Source: SAR202 cluster bacterium (GTDB lineage: Bacteria > Chloroflexota > Dehalococcoidia > Lucifugimonadales > UBA6952). Taken from it: a stretch of 50,167 nucleotides of DNA. Numbering within the stretch: the stretch's first letter is position 1; each line of letters starts with the position of its first letter. A program made the translations under genes and the position numbers. Positions 1 through 9,578 of this stretch are shown piece after piece. The notes below the pieces were generated by a model, which worked only from the letters and a program-made list of their open reading frames with translations, ran no database searches and was not told where the DNA came from. Location: contig VFGE01000039.1 of assembly GCA_009392515.1 (NCBI GenBank), positions 1 to 50,167 on the forward strand. The letters run 5' to 3'.

Positions 1-2126
1 TAATCAATTGGTGCCCAAGATGTCTAACCTCTCTATCTGATTTAGAAGTTAAACATTCGGAAGAAAAAGGTGATTTGTACTATATTCGCTATAAAGTTGT
101 AGGCAGAGATGAAACATTAACTGTTGCAACTACAAGACCTGAAACTCTTTTTGGTGATACTGCTGTAGCAGTTAATCCATTTGATGAGCGTTATTCTCAT
201 TTATTAGAAAGTAAAATAATAATTCCACTAATTAACAAAGAAGTTAACATTATCTCTGACGAAGCTGTAGAACTAGGATTTGGAACCGGTGCACTGAAGG
301 TGACTCCTGCGCATGACATTAACGACTTTGAAATAGGTTTAAGACATAAATTAGATACAATAAATGTTATGAATCCAGATGGGACATTAAATCAGTTTTC
401 TGGGAAATATGAAGGTAAAGACAGAATGGTTGTAAGAAAGGAATCAGTAGCTGAACTTGAATCACTAAATCTACTTGATAAAATTGAATCAATCGTACAT
501 TCCATTGGTCGTTGCGATAGATGTGACACAATTGTTGAGCCTTTGATCAGTAAACAGTGGTTTCTTGAAATGAAACCATTAGCAGAACCTGCAATTAAAG
601 CTGTAAATAATGGAGATATACGAATAATACCCGAACGTTTCACAAAAATATATCTTAACTGGATGAATAACATAAGGGATTGGTGTATAAGTAGGCAGTT
701 ATGGTGGGGACATAGAATTCCAGTTTGGTATTGTAATCTTTGTGATAATATGACTGTATCAATTAGTGCCCCTGAAGCTTGCTCTAGCTGCAAGTCAACA
801 GATATATATCAAGATTCTGATGTATTAGACACATGGTTTAGTTCTGGTTTATGGACTCATTCAACTTTGGGATGGCCTAATAATACTAAAGATTTGAATA
901 AATTTTACCCCACTAGTGTTATGGAGACAGGGTATGATATTTTGTTTTTCTGGGTCGCTAGAATGATTGTTTTTGGTATAGAAAATATGGGCGTTTCACC
1001 TTTCCATACCATCTATTTACATGGATTGTTGAGAGACGAAACAGGGGCTAAAATGAGCAAAAGTAAAGGGAATGTACTAGATCCATTAGATGCAATTCAA
1101 AAATATGGTGCAGATGCTTTACGCTTTGCACTTACTACTGGATCTACACCTGGTAATGATGTAAGGATAAGCGAAAATAAATTAGAATCTGGTAGAAATT
1201 TCTGTAATAAAATATGGAATTCATGTCGATTTATTAATTTTTTGTACTCTAAAACTGACGGAAGTATAAATTTTGAGATTGATGAACAAAACCTTAAAAT
1301 AGAGGACATATGGATTTTATCTAGGTTAAGTATATTAATACAAGATGTAAATAAATTGTTAGAAGACTACCAATTGGGAGAAGCAGAAAGAATTCTTCAC
1401 GATTATATATGGAGTGATTTTTGTGATTGGTATATTGAAATGGCTAAAGTTCGCTTTGCAGAAGGTGATAAAGAGATTGTTTCGATATTAATTTATATTA
1501 TGGATATTTTATTAAGACTACTACATCCATTTATGCCATTCATTACAGAAGAATTATGGCATCGCATTCACTCTATTAAATCAAAGACAAATAAAATTAC
1601 TAGTATTATGATATCAGACTATCCACAATCCTCTATTGAAGTAATTGGAGATGATTCAAAAATTAATATAATTATAGAATTAATTCGTGGAATACGCAAT
1701 GTTAGGTCTGAATTTAATATACAAGGAAATGAAGATTTAAATATTTATATTGATACAACTAATTCTGATTCACTTGAAATAATTAATATAGAAAAAAGTT
1801 TCATTAAAAATACTACCAAAATCAATGATATTTTATTTACTCAAATTAGTGGCACAGATCCATCTAAATCCATAAAATTTGTTGTGTCCGACATAATTGT
1901 TACAATACCTCTCTCGGGGTTAGTTAATATGGAGAAAGAGATCGAAAGATTAAATAAGGAACTTTCAGAAGTAGATAATAATATTAATCGATTACAAAAT
2001 CTTCTAAAAAGCGAAAATTTTGTAAATAAAGCTCCTGAAGAGGTGGTTGAAGCTGAACAAGACCGATTAAATTTATCCCAAGAACGACAATATCAACTTC
2101 AGGAAATTCTCAAATCAATTACTTAA
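1..2126 (+). CDS. valS: Valyl-tRNA synthetase, 3' part (gene starts before the window)
   Basis: Class I aminoacyl-tRNA synthetase that charges tRNA-Val in the cytoplasm and edits mischarged threonine. The frame is open from base 3, so the gene enters the window from the left; the first visible residues, NWCPRC, are a typical ValRS stretch. About 707 residues are present, so the N-terminal part with the HIGH signature is missing. Visible in order are the editing domain (TTRPETLFGDTAVAVNP), the second half of the catalytic domain with WCISRQLWWGHRIPVWY and DVLDTWFSSGLW, the KMSKSKGN ATP-binding loop near base 1055, the helical anticodon-binding domain, and a C-terminal coiled-coil arm rich in Glu, Lys and Asn, characteristic of ValRS. 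It ends 6 bp from the convergent crotonase gene. Identification is certain; only the 5' end is unknown. Confidence 0.97.
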   Translation, partial: INWCPRCLTSLSDLEVKHSEEKGDLYYIRYKVVGRDETLTVATTRPETLFGDTAVAVNPFDERYSHLLESKIIIPLINKEVNIISDEAVELGFGTGALKVTPAHDINDFEIGLRHKLDTINVMNPDGTLNQFSGKYEGKDRMVVRKESVAELESLNLLDKIESIVHSIGRCDRCDTIVEPLISKQWFLEMKPLAEPAIKAVNNGDIRIIPERFTKIYLNWMNNIRDWCISRQLWWGHRIPVWYCNLCDNMTVSISAPEACSSCKSTDIYQDSDVLDTWFSSGLWTHSTLGWPNNTKDLNKFYPTSVMETGYDILFFWVARMIVFGIENMGVSPFHTIYLHGLLRDETGAKMSKSKGNVLDPLDAIQKYGADALRFALTTGSTPGNDVRISENKLESGRNFCNKIWNSCRFINFLYSKTDGSINFEIDEQNLKIEDIWILSRLSILIQDVNKLLEDYQLGEAERILHDYIWSDFCDWYIEMAKVRFAEGDKEIVSILIYIMDILLRLLHPFMPFITEELWHRIHSIKSKTNKITSIMISDYPQSSIEVIGDDSKINIIIELIRGIRNVRSEFNIQGNEDLNIYIDTTNSDSLEIINIEKSFIKNTTKINDILFTQISGTDPSKSIKFVVSDIIVTIPLSGLVNMEKEIERLNKELSEVDNNINRLQNLLKSENFVNKAPEEVVEAEQDRLNLSQERQYQLQEILKSIT

Positions 2127-2132
2127 ATATAA

Positions 2133-2927
2133 TTAATAACCTTTAAATTCAGGTTTTCTTTTTTCTGCAAATGCTCGAGGACCTTCTTTTGCATCTTCCG
2201 TGTATCTAGTAAGGGTACTAAGAGTATTGGCGAATTGTACTGCATTTGGTAAATCCATAGAAAGCCCGCGTATTATTGCTTCCTTTAATGATCTCACGGC
2301 TACAGGAGCTAATTGAGAGATTTGATGGGCTAATTCTATTGCCCTACTTTTTGTATTTTTTAAAGGTACAACCTCATTGACTAATCCAAATTGCATAGCT
2401 TCATTTGCATCAAAAACTTTTCCGGTTAATAACCATTCCATAGCTTTGGCATAGGAAACTTGTCTAGGTAAATTTGCAATTGCTGGCCCTGCCCCACTAA
2501 ACCCTCTGAGAATTTCAGCGTAGCAAAAAGTTGATGTTTCTGAAGCAATCCTAATATCCGTAGTTTGGCATAATATGTTAACTCCATCTGCATAACAATA
2601 GCCATTAACTGCTGCAATTACTGGTTTAAAAAATGTATCTGGATATCCACTTGCTACACCTACTATATTGGTTGGTGACCAAAAATGTTGATTTACAGAT
2701 TGTTCATTTCCTTTCGACATATTTACGAGGTCAGCACCTGCAGTAAATGCTTTATCTCCAGCACCAGTAAGGACTACTACACGAACTTGATTATCCAAAC
2801 GAACTTTTTCGAAGGTTTCTCTTAGACAATTTCTCATTTCTTCATTAATAGCATTATGTTTTTCGGGTCTATTCATAGTGATAATTGCTACATTATTATT
2901 AATTTCTAACAAAACTGTGTCACTCAT
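2133..2927 (-). CDS. Enoyl-CoA hydratase/isomerase (crotonase family), paralogue 1
   Basis: A 264-residue crotonase-fold protein, usual length for the family, probably hydrating or isomerising an enoyl-CoA in acyl-CoA breakdown. The oxyanion-hole segments are present (FTAGADL near residue 61, KPVIAAVNGYCYADG near 101). Both glutamates of classical enoyl-CoA hydratase have matches: E138 in AEIL and E164 in AMEWLLTG, so hydratase activity is plausible. The C terminus AFAEKRKPEFKGY is typical. The start ATG at 2927 follows GGAG with normal spacing. It is divergent from the aldolase at 3004 across a 76-bp gap and convergent with valS. Substrate is not deducible. Unlike the other two crotonases in the window, it keeps both acid residues. 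Confidence 0.88.
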   Translation of the reverse strand: MSDTVLLEINNNVAIITMNRPEKHNAINEEMRNCLRETFEKVRLDNQVRVVVLTGAGDKAFTAGADLVNMSKGNEQSVNQHFWSPTNIVGVASGYPDTFFKPVIAAVNGYCYADGVNILCQTTDIRIASETSTFCYAEILRGFSGAGPAIANLPRQVSYAKAMEWLLTGKVFDANEAMQFGLVNEVVPLKNTKSRAIELAHQISQLAPVAVRSLKEAIIRGLSMDLPNAVQFANTLSTLTRYTEDAKEGPRAFAEKRKPEFKGY

Positions 2928-3003
2928 AGCCGTCTCCTTTTTTAATTGTAATTTAATCTATCAGAACGTATTATGATGTAAATACAAATTTGAGACTTTT
3001 ATT

Positions 3004-3768
3004 ATGAGAGATAATTTTGTTCTAGAAAATATGAAAAAAGGAATACCTTGCTTAGGGATTTCACTTACTTTTCCTTCTACACATATGTTAGAAATGTGTG
3101 CTTATGCTGGTTTTGATTGGGCTTTGATAGACTGTGAACATGGAAGTATGTCTAATGAATCTGTTGAATCATTAGTGATAGCTTCTGAAGCTGCAAATAT
3201 AATTCCCATTGTCCGTCCTTCTACTGCGTTTAGTACAAACCTTGGCCCATTACTTGATAGAGGTGTTATGGGAGTACAGTTTCCTCACATTAGTACATTA
3301 GAAGACGCTAATAAAATTATTGAACAAACAAAATATCCACCTAAAGGCTTTAGAGGCATAGGGTCTTCGGCTCTACGTATTTCTAAGTATGACATTGGTG
3401 TTTCACGATCAGAGTATATGAAATGGGCTAATTCTAATCTACTTATATGTATTCAAATTGAGGACCAAATTGGTTTAAATAATATAGAAAAATTATCTGA
3501 AATAGATGATATAGATGTGATTTTTGTAGGACCTACGGACTTATCTATTTCTCTTGGATATATGGAGAGAACTGAAGAATTTGATAAATTGTTAGTTGAC
3601 ACTCTACAAAGTATAGTAAAACTAGGAAAAATTGCTGGTTGTGCTGGTACTCCAAGTTGGATAAATGAATACCGAAATATAGGAGTTAATTACTTATATA
3701 CCCATATTCCTTCGATTATAACTACGGCTGTAAAAGATATGATAGATAAAAATAATAATAAAATTTAG
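3004..3768 (+). CDS. HpcH/HpaI family aldolase, paralogue 1
   Basis: A 254-residue class II (metal-dependent) aldolase of the HpcH/HpaI/citrate-lyase beta family, which cleaves 2-keto-4-hydroxy acids to pyruvate plus an aldehyde. The pattern is complete: DCEHGSMS with H46, IVRPS with R71, the metal ligand E153 in IQIEDQIGL, and D179 in GPTDLSISLGY. The TIM-barrel length matches HpaI and GarL (about 250-260). The upstream Shine-Dalgarno is weak. The last 4 bp overlap the stop of the convergent aldolase paralogue 2, an unusual head-on pair from the same family. Family is clear; the physiological aldehyde is unknown. Confidence 0.9.
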   Translation: MRDNFVLENMKKGIPCLGISLTFPSTHMLEMCAYAGFDWALIDCEHGSMSNESVESLVIASEAANIIPIVRPSTAFSTNLGPLLDRGVMGVQFPHISTLEDANKIIEQTKYPPKGFRGIGSSALRISKYDIGVSRSEYMKWANSNLLICIQIEDQIGLNNIEKLSEIDDIDVIFVGPTDLSISLGYMERTEEFDKLLVDTLQSIVKLGKIAGCAGTPSWINEYRNIGVNYLYTHIPSIITTAVKDMIDKNNNKI

Positions 3769-4520
3769 ATTTTTATTCTGTTTAAAAAAGTTTTAGCTCC
3801 GTTTTTTAACCAAGGATCAAATGAGGTCATTAAGAATTTAGCACCTAATTCTACATATTTCTGAACGTTGTCGTCTGTTACAAGTGTACCGGCAATTTTA
3901 TTTTTATTAACAATTTTGTCTATAGCCTTATCAATTGTTGATTGAACATCAGGGTGGGAAATGTTGCCCAAGTGCCCTATACTTTGAGCAAGATCACCTG
4001 GTGCGACACTAAATACATCTATGTTGTCCACTGATAAGATTTCATCGAGATTATTTATTGCTTTAATATCTTCAATTAATACGACAACTAAGGTTTCTAG
4101 ATTTGCTTTTTCAAAATAATTATCTACGCCAATTCCTTGCCTACTTACAAAGTTCCCCCTTTTACCCAAAGGTGCAAATTTTGAACCTTCTACTACGTTT
4201 AAGGCATCTTGTTTTGTATCAATATGTGGAACAACTACACCCTGTGCACCTACATCAAAGGTTCTATATATCAAGCCCTGTTCGTTGTAATTTACTCTTA
4301 CTATTGAGGTCATTCCATATAAATCAGCAGCTCTGGTTAAATTTGGTATATCGCTAAAATCAATCGCCCCGTGTTCTGTTTCAATCCATATACCATCAAA
4401 ACCTAATTGGCCTGCAAACTCTACCATATCAGGGCTAAATGCTACCGGTGACATCAGTACGGTGGTGATTTCGCCTTTTGCTAGTTTATTTTTTATTTTA
4501 TTTGGACGTAATTCAAACAT
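3765..4520 (-). CDS. HpcH/HpaI family aldolase, paralogue 2
   Basis: Metal-dependent aldolase of about 251 residues from MFELRPN. I chose the ATG at 4520 because a GAGAGG ribosome-binding site precedes it; a start at 4544 would add 8 residues inside the upstream lipoprotein gene. Catalytic and metal residues are present: H50 in ETEHGAID, R75 in SIVRVN, E150 in LIEDIKA and D176 in APGDLAQSIGHLG. The glycine-proline of the usual GPxDL motif is APGDL here. It lies 1 nt after the lipoprotein stop codon, so it is the last gene of the minus-strand secA operon. It is clearly diverged from paralogue 1, so the two probably act on different substrates. Confidence 0.9.
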   Translation of the reverse strand: MFELRPNKIKNKLAKGEITTVLMSPVAFSPDMVEFAGQLGFDGIWIETEHGAIDFSDIPNLTRAADLYGMTSIVRVNYNEQGLIYRTFDVGAQGVVVPHIDTKQDALNVVEGSKFAPLGKRGNFVSRQGIGVDNYFEKANLETLVVVLIEDIKAINNLDEILSVDNIDVFSVAPGDLAQSIGHLGNISHPDVQSTIDKAIDKIVNKNKIAGTLVTDDNVQKYVELGAKFLMTSFDPWLKNGAKTFLNRIKI

Positions 4521-4521
4521 G

Positions 4522-5307
4522 TTACACCTCTCTGTTTTTATCAAATTCCATCAATATCCTTAAATAGTCTTTTGAATGATTTTGATAGATATCTTGTTGT
4601 AAAGATTGAACATTATTATATAACTCTTTTTCTTCATCAAAATATCCTGTGTTACCTAATGTATAGTTGTCCATTAGTTTATATATTTTATTACCATTGA
4701 CCCAATACATTTGGATTGTGATATCTATTGCAGGTGGTTCGTATATTATAAAGTAGGAGTCTTTATTAATACTTTCTTGATATGATTTTTCTGGCTGGTA
4801 TACTACCCATCCATGATTACCTATTGTATTTTTCAAATGTTCATAAGCTAAAAAGCTTGTTAGATTATTTTCAAATTCAAGTATATCTATATAAGAACAT
4901 ATATGATTTCCATTCATATTAACATCAGGATACTTCCCAAAAGTTATCATTGGATAATTTGAGAATGGTTCGTATTGTAAATATAAGTCCCGAGTTACTT
5001 CTTCTGAAATTAATTCATGAATTGTTACATTGTGTTCTTTGTGTATAGTTTTACACCACTTTGTTTGATTAGTGACAACAGAATTATTCAATAAATTAAA
5101 ATCATCTTCATTATTAAAATAACTTTCGCATAAACTAGTATTAAATTTGCATAGATTGTCTTTTTTGTTTAATGAAAGATTGGAATCAACAGGAGTTGGA
5201 GTCACTGTTGGTATACTTGACAGTCCAGCATCTACATAATAATTTAAATCTTCTTCTGATGAACAGGCTATTAAAAGAAATAATAATGTTATTACTAAAT
5301 GTCTCAC
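4522..5307 (-). CDS. Predicted lipoprotein of unknown function
   Basis: A 261-residue protein with a short hydrophobic signal sequence (residues 1-14) and a lipobox LIAC with Cys15, followed by an acidic stretch and a Thr/Pro linker (TVTPTP). It is therefore predicted to be exported and lipid-anchored. The rest is polar and rich in Asn, Tyr and aromatic residues; I recognise no domain. Translation appears to start at GTG (5305-5307), which overlaps the stop of the upstream gene as GTGA, so the two are translationally coupled. The stop is 1 nt from the aldolase start. A TPTP-type linker also follows the signal of the oligopeptide-binding lipoprotein at 23410, suggesting a shared way of spacing lipoproteins from the membrane. 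Confidence 0.75.
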   Translation of the reverse strand: MRHLVITLLFLLIACSSEEDLNYYVDAGLSSIPTVTPTPVDSNLSLNKKDNLCKFNTSLCESYFNNEDDFNLLNNSVVTNQTKWCKTIHKEHNVTIHELISEEVTRDLYLQYEPFSNYPMITFGKYPDVNMNGNHICSYIDILEFENNLTSFLAYEHLKNTIGNHGWVVYQPEKSYQESINKDSYFIIYEPPAIDITIQMYWVNGNKIYKLMDNYTLGNTGYFDEEKELYNNVQSLQQDIYQNHSKDYLRILMEFDKNREV

Positions 5308-6035
5308 GATATAATAAATTCCTTATTTATAATTTTGGTTTTATGGATGTCATTAAATTTTTTTAATCCTTTTGCAGTATCGCTTGCTATTCTGGAGCTA
5401 TCTTTTGTGCCTATTCTTAGTTTAAATAACCAATATGTAAATTCTTTAAGTTCAGTAATTTCTCTGATATCTCTTGTTTCGCCATAATTTAGTATTTGAA
5501 ATTGATTTATCAAGGCTTTTTCAGAATAACCATAAATCTTTTTATATGCATCTGATGTAAAGTTTGCGTAATTAGTTAGCCCATTAGCATATCGTTCTTT
5601 TTGTATTTCTTCTTCAACGGAATATAGAAGGCATTCTTCAATTATAATTCCATAAAAATAGTTTAAATGTCCACTATATTTATCAAAACCTATGGCTTGT
5701 TTAAATTCGTTTGAAGTATAGCCATTGGGGATAATATTGTTAAATAATAATTCATGTGCTTCCTTTGCAGGAATAAGATCTCTAGATTCATTTATTATTC
5801 TATTTGCGAGCATTTTCCAATCAAATGCTTCTTTTTGTAGAAGATATTTGTAAGTAAATTTCCCAATAATTTCTTCAGGAACTCTCCAATATTTGATAGT
5901 GTTTAGTAATTCTCTTACCCAATCATTTCCACTAATTATAGATTGTTGAAATATGTGTACCAAATCTCTATTTTCAATTTTATCTTCAGAGATATTAAAC
6001 GAACTATAATTCCAAGTATTGTTATTAGTTTCCAT
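5304..6035 (-). CDS. Unknown protein, coupled to secA
   Basis: About 243 residues from METNNN. The ATG at 6035 is preferred because AAGGTG lies just upstream; a longer start at 6080 would lie deep inside secA. The start overlaps the 3' end of secA by 11 bp, and the stop overlaps the lipoprotein start by 4 bp. The sequence looks mainly alpha-helical, has no signal peptide or membrane segment, and carries a region rich in aromatic and acidic residues (HLNYFYGIIIEECLLYSVEEE). It could be a four-helix or TenA/ferritin-like fold, but that is only an impression. The position suggests expression with SecA, not necessarily a role in secretion. Confidence 0.7.
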   Translation of the reverse strand: METNNNTWNYSSFNISEDKIENRDLVHIFQQSIISGNDWVRELLNTIKYWRVPEEIIGKFTYKYLLQKEAFDWKMLANRIINESRDLIPAKEAHELLFNNIIPNGYTSNEFKQAIGFDKYSGHLNYFYGIIIEECLLYSVEEEIQKERYANGLTNYANFTSDAYKKIYGYSEKALINQFQILNYGETRDIREITELKEFTYWLFKLRIGTKDSSRIASDTAKGLKKFNDIHKTKIINKEFIIS

Positions 6036-8607
6036 GACACCTTTTATATTTTTTCCCACTTCCACACGGACATGGATCATTTCTACCTATACGAGAATTG
6101 CTAATAGTAGATGTATTATTCGTTGAATTTGTTATTGGTGTTTTGTTTTGAGTTTGATAGTCTCTTGAGTTTGCAATATTCGAAACATTAAATATACTAT
6201 GTGAAATACCTTGGCCAATTTTTTCTATAATTGTATCAAATAAATTGCGAGATTCACGTTTATACATAACTAGTGGGTCTCTTTGACCATAGGCTTGTAA
6301 TCCTATACTTTCTCTAAGGTTTTGCATTGTTGTTAAATGCTCAACCCACACTGAGTCCATAACCCTTAACATAAACCCAATTTGTAGACTTTTATGATTC
6401 TCATCTTCAATAAATTGCTCTATATAAAGTTTTTCAAAATATTCTATTGCAATATTTATATAATCTTCAGGATTGTTAATCTCTGATGAAACAAATTGAT
6501 CAAATCCTGGCAAAATCCTATTAAGATCATTTATCAAAGGCTCTGTTAAGTCTATTGTATTATCATGGATATTTTCTTCATAAAATGAATCAACAATATT
6601 TTCAATTTCTTTTACAAATATTTCTTTCAAAATTTCTAATAGATTATTATCGTTGAGAATGTTCATTCTTTTATCATATATAATTGATCGCTGAATATTC
6701 ATAACATCGTCATATTCAACCAAATGTTTTCTGATATCGAAATTATGTCCTTCCACTTTTATTTGAGTTTGGTTAATAGCTCTAGTTACTAAAGTGTTAG
6801 TCACAGGCTTATCATCCATACCAACTTTGTTCATTATAGTTTGTACTCTGTCCATACCAAATCTTCTCATTTGCTCATCTTGTAAAGAAACATAAAATTG
6901 TGTTGTACCTGGATCTCCTTGACGACCTGATCTACCTCTAAGCTGATTATCTATTCTTCTTGCCTCATGTCTTTCAGTTCCAATAATGTAAAGGCCACCT
7001 AATTCAATTACTTCATCATGTTCTTTTTGCCAATCAGCAGGATCACGATCTTCAGGATTGCCTCCTAAAACAATGTCAGTACCTCGTCCAGCCATGTTGG
7101 TCGACACAGTCACAGCACTCAATCTTCCAGCTTGTGCTACTATTGAAGCTTCTTTCTCATGTTGCTTAGCATTTAGTACTTGATGAGGTACTCGACGTTT
7201 TTTAAGTAAGTTACTTAGTTGTTCAGATTTTTCAATAGAAGCAGTTCCTATAAGAACAGGTCTTTTTAATTGATACAAATCATTTATTTGCTCTACTAAT
7301 GCATTGAGTTTATAATTTTCATTCAAAAAAATTAAGTCGTTTAGATCTTCTCTAAGCATTGGTCGATGGGTGGGGATACTAACAGATTCTAATTTATATA
7401 TTTTATAGAATTCTTCTGCTTCAGTAGCAGCTGTACCTGTCATTCCGGACAATTTTTTATACAATCTAAAATAGTTTTGTAGAGTAATACTTGCATAAGT
7501 AACACTTTCTTGTTGTATCCTTACTTGTTCTTTAGCTTCTAATGATTGATGTAATCCTTCAGAATATCTTCTACCAGGCATTAATCGTCCTGTAAATTCA
7601 TCTACTATGACAACCTCGCCATTGGATACAACATAATCAACATCTTTTTGGAATATGTAGTGAGCTTTCAAGCTGTTTTCTACATAGTGTGCAAGTAAAT
7701 AGTTTTCTTGAGAATACATGTTGTCTACTTTTAAAATTGTTTCAAGTTTAGTTATTCCATCTTCAGTTAGAAGAGCAGTTCGTTCTTTTTCGCCAATTTC
7801 AAAATCGTCTTCATGTTTTAGTTGTTTTACGGCAAGATTAACCTTTTTATATACATCCGTTGGTTGTTGCGATGGGCCACTGATTATTAATGGTGTTCTA
7901 GCTTCATCGATCAAGATATTATCTACTTCATCAACTATGGCGTAATTTCTATCTCGTTGAGATAACTGATGATTTTGAATCACCATGTGGTCTCTTAAAT
8001 AGTCAAATCCAAATTCATTGTTAGTACCATATGTTATATCAGCTAAATACGCATCTTTTCGTGAACATTCTATAAGTTGAGGTACTTCTTTATTTGTATC
8101 AAAATTGCCATTGTAAGCAAATGCGTGTCCATTGTATTGTAGACAGGCAACAGAGAGTCTTAAAAAATTGAAAACAGGCCCCATCCATGAACAATCTCTT
8201 CGTGCTAAATAATCATTTACGGTAACTAAATGCACTCCTTGTCCAGATAAAGCATTTAAATATAGAGGTAAAGTAGCTGTGAGTGTTTTTCCTTCTCCGG
8301 TCCTCATTTCCGCAATTGAACCTTGGTGTAATACAATACCACCCATTAATTGGACATCATAATGTCGTTGACCTAAAATTCGATTTGATGCTTCTCGTAC
8401 AACTGCAAATGCTTCTGGAAGTATTTCTTCTAATGGGGCACCATTAGAAATCTTATCACGGAAATATTCGGTTTTATTTGCTAATTCTTCATTGGTTAGT
8501 ACATTGATTGACACTTCTAATGAATTAATAATATCTACTTTTTGTTGAAGTTGTTTTATTACTTTTTCATTAGAGTCAGAAAATATATTCAATAATTTGG
8601 TAAGCAT
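6025..8607 (-). CDS. secA: Preprotein translocase ATPase SecA
   Basis: Motor ATPase of the Sec pathway that drives unfolded preproteins through SecYEG at the cytoplasmic membrane. The 860 residues match the usual size. Seen in order: the N-terminal helical segment, Walker A GEGKT at 104-108 inside MRTGEGKT, the preprotein-crosslinking region, Walker B DEVD at 226-229 followed by ILIDEARTPLIISG, the second nucleotide-binding fold with STNMAGRGTDI and the LRGRSGRQGDPG arginine-finger region, the helical scaffold and wing domains, an Asn/Thr-rich linker, and a C-terminal zinc-binding tail CPCGSGKKYKRCHG that binds SecB or ribosomes in other bacteria. It is 17 nt downstream of prs and overlaps the next gene, so it sits mid-operon. 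Confidence 0.98.
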   Translation of the reverse strand: MLTKLLNIFSDSNEKVIKQLQQKVDIINSLEVSINVLTNEELANKTEYFRDKISNGAPLEEILPEAFAVVREASNRILGQRHYDVQLMGGIVLHQGSIAEMRTGEGKTLTATLPLYLNALSGQGVHLVTVNDYLARRDCSWMGPVFNFLRLSVACLQYNGHAFAYNGNFDTNKEVPQLIECSRKDAYLADITYGTNNEFGFDYLRDHMVIQNHQLSQRDRNYAIVDEVDNILIDEARTPLIISGPSQQPTDVYKKVNLAVKQLKHEDDFEIGEKERTALLTEDGITKLETILKVDNMYSQENYLLAHYVENSLKAHYIFQKDVDYVVSNGEVVIVDEFTGRLMPGRRYSEGLHQSLEAKEQVRIQQESVTYASITLQNYFRLYKKLSGMTGTAATEAEEFYKIYKLESVSIPTHRPMLREDLNDLIFLNENYKLNALVEQINDLYQLKRPVLIGTASIEKSEQLSNLLKKRRVPHQVLNAKQHEKEASIVAQAGRLSAVTVSTNMAGRGTDIVLGGNPEDRDPADWQKEHDEVIELGGLYIIGTERHEARRIDNQLRGRSGRQGDPGTTQFYVSLQDEQMRRFGMDRVQTIMNKVGMDDKPVTNTLVTRAINQTQIKVEGHNFDIRKHLVEYDDVMNIQRSIIYDKRMNILNDNNLLEILKEIFVKEIENIVDSFYEENIHDNTIDLTEPLINDLNRILPGFDQFVSSEINNPEDYINIAIEYFEKLYIEQFIEDENHKSLQIGFMLRVMDSVWVEHLTTMQNLRESIGLQAYGQRDPLVMYKRESRNLFDTIIEKIGQGISHSIFNVSNIANSRDYQTQNKTPITNSTNNTSTISNSRIGRNDPCPCGSGKKYKRCHGN

Positions 8608-8624
8608 TTGTACTCTCTTCCATA

Positions 8625-9578
8625 TTATTCGTCATTGAACATAGCTCCTACTGATAGGCCATTATGAATTCTGTGGATTGCTTCACCTAGCAATGGTGCA
8701 ACGGAAAGAACAGTGATTTTATCAGAAGGGTTTTTGTCATCTAAAGGCAAAGTGTCTGTTATGATTAATTCCTTTAATGAACTTTCTGCAATTCTTGAAG
8801 TTGCTGGGCCTGAAAGTACTCCATGAGTAACACATGAATATATATCTTTAACCCCTCGATTTTTAAGAGCTTCAATTGTTGATACCAAAGAGCCTCCTGT
8901 ATCAAGTTCATCGTCAACTGTTAAGGCAGTTTTGCCTTCAACTTCACCAATAATATTTAAAGCTTCTGTTGTGTCATTATTCCCTACTCTTCTTTTTTCC
9001 ATAATTGCTAATGGAACATTAAGACCTGCAGCAACATTTCTTGCTCTTTTGGTTGCTCCCATATCTACAGCCACAACTACCAAATTGGGGATGTTTTTTT
9101 CTTGAATATATCTGGTTAATATAGGGATTGCTGTGAGTTCGTCTACAGGGATGTTAAAAAAGCCTTGAATTTGGCCTGCATGTAAATCAATTGTAAGAAC
9201 TCTGTCAGCACCTGCAGTAGATATTAAGTCAGCAATTAATCTTGCGGTTATAGGTACTCTTGGCTGATCCTTTTTATCTGTCCTTCCGTAGGCAAAATAA
9301 GGAATAACTGTAGTTATTCTCCCAGCTGATGCTCTTTTGGCGGCATCTATCATAATAAGAGTTTCCATTATTTTGTCATTAACTGGATTGCTAAATGGTT
9401 GGACAATAAATACGTCTCTTTCACGTATGTTTTCTTCTATTTGCACAAAAGTATTATCATTTGCAAATTTATGTATATTGAGTCTACCGTTAGATATGCC
9501 TAAATACTCACATATAGAGTCAGTTAGTTGTATATGGGAAGTCCCACTTAAAACCCTTAATTCTTTATAATCTGCCAT
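8625..9578 (-). CDS. prs: Ribose-phosphate pyrophosphokinase
   Basis: Makes PRPP from ribose 5-phosphate and ATP, feeding purine, pyrimidine, histidine and NAD synthesis. The 317-residue length is typical for class I PRPP synthetases. Motifs include the N-terminal dimer/allosteric region, FAYGRTDKKDQPR, DLHAGQIQGFFNIPVDELTA, the flexible-loop KRR segment, and the ribose-phosphate loop VDDELDTGGSL (usually DDxIDTAGT, so slightly varied). The start codon overlaps the stop of the preceding crotonase gene as TAATG, indicating coupled translation. It shares an operon with secA. Together with rpiB and purA, it makes nucleotide precursor supply well represented in this window. Confidence 0.97.
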   Translation of the reverse strand: MADYKELRVLSGTSHIQLTDSICEYLGISNGRLNIHKFANDNTFVQIEENIRERDVFIVQPFSNPVNDKIMETLIMIDAAKRASAGRITTVIPYFAYGRTDKKDQPRVPITARLIADLISTAGADRVLTIDLHAGQIQGFFNIPVDELTAIPILTRYIQEKNIPNLVVVAVDMGATKRARNVAAGLNVPLAIMEKRRVGNNDTTEALNIIGEVEGKTALTVDDELDTGGSLVSTIEALKNRGVKDIYSCVTHGVLSGPATSRIAESSLKELIITDTLPLDDKNPSDKITVLSVAPLLGEAIHRIHNGLSVGAMFNDE

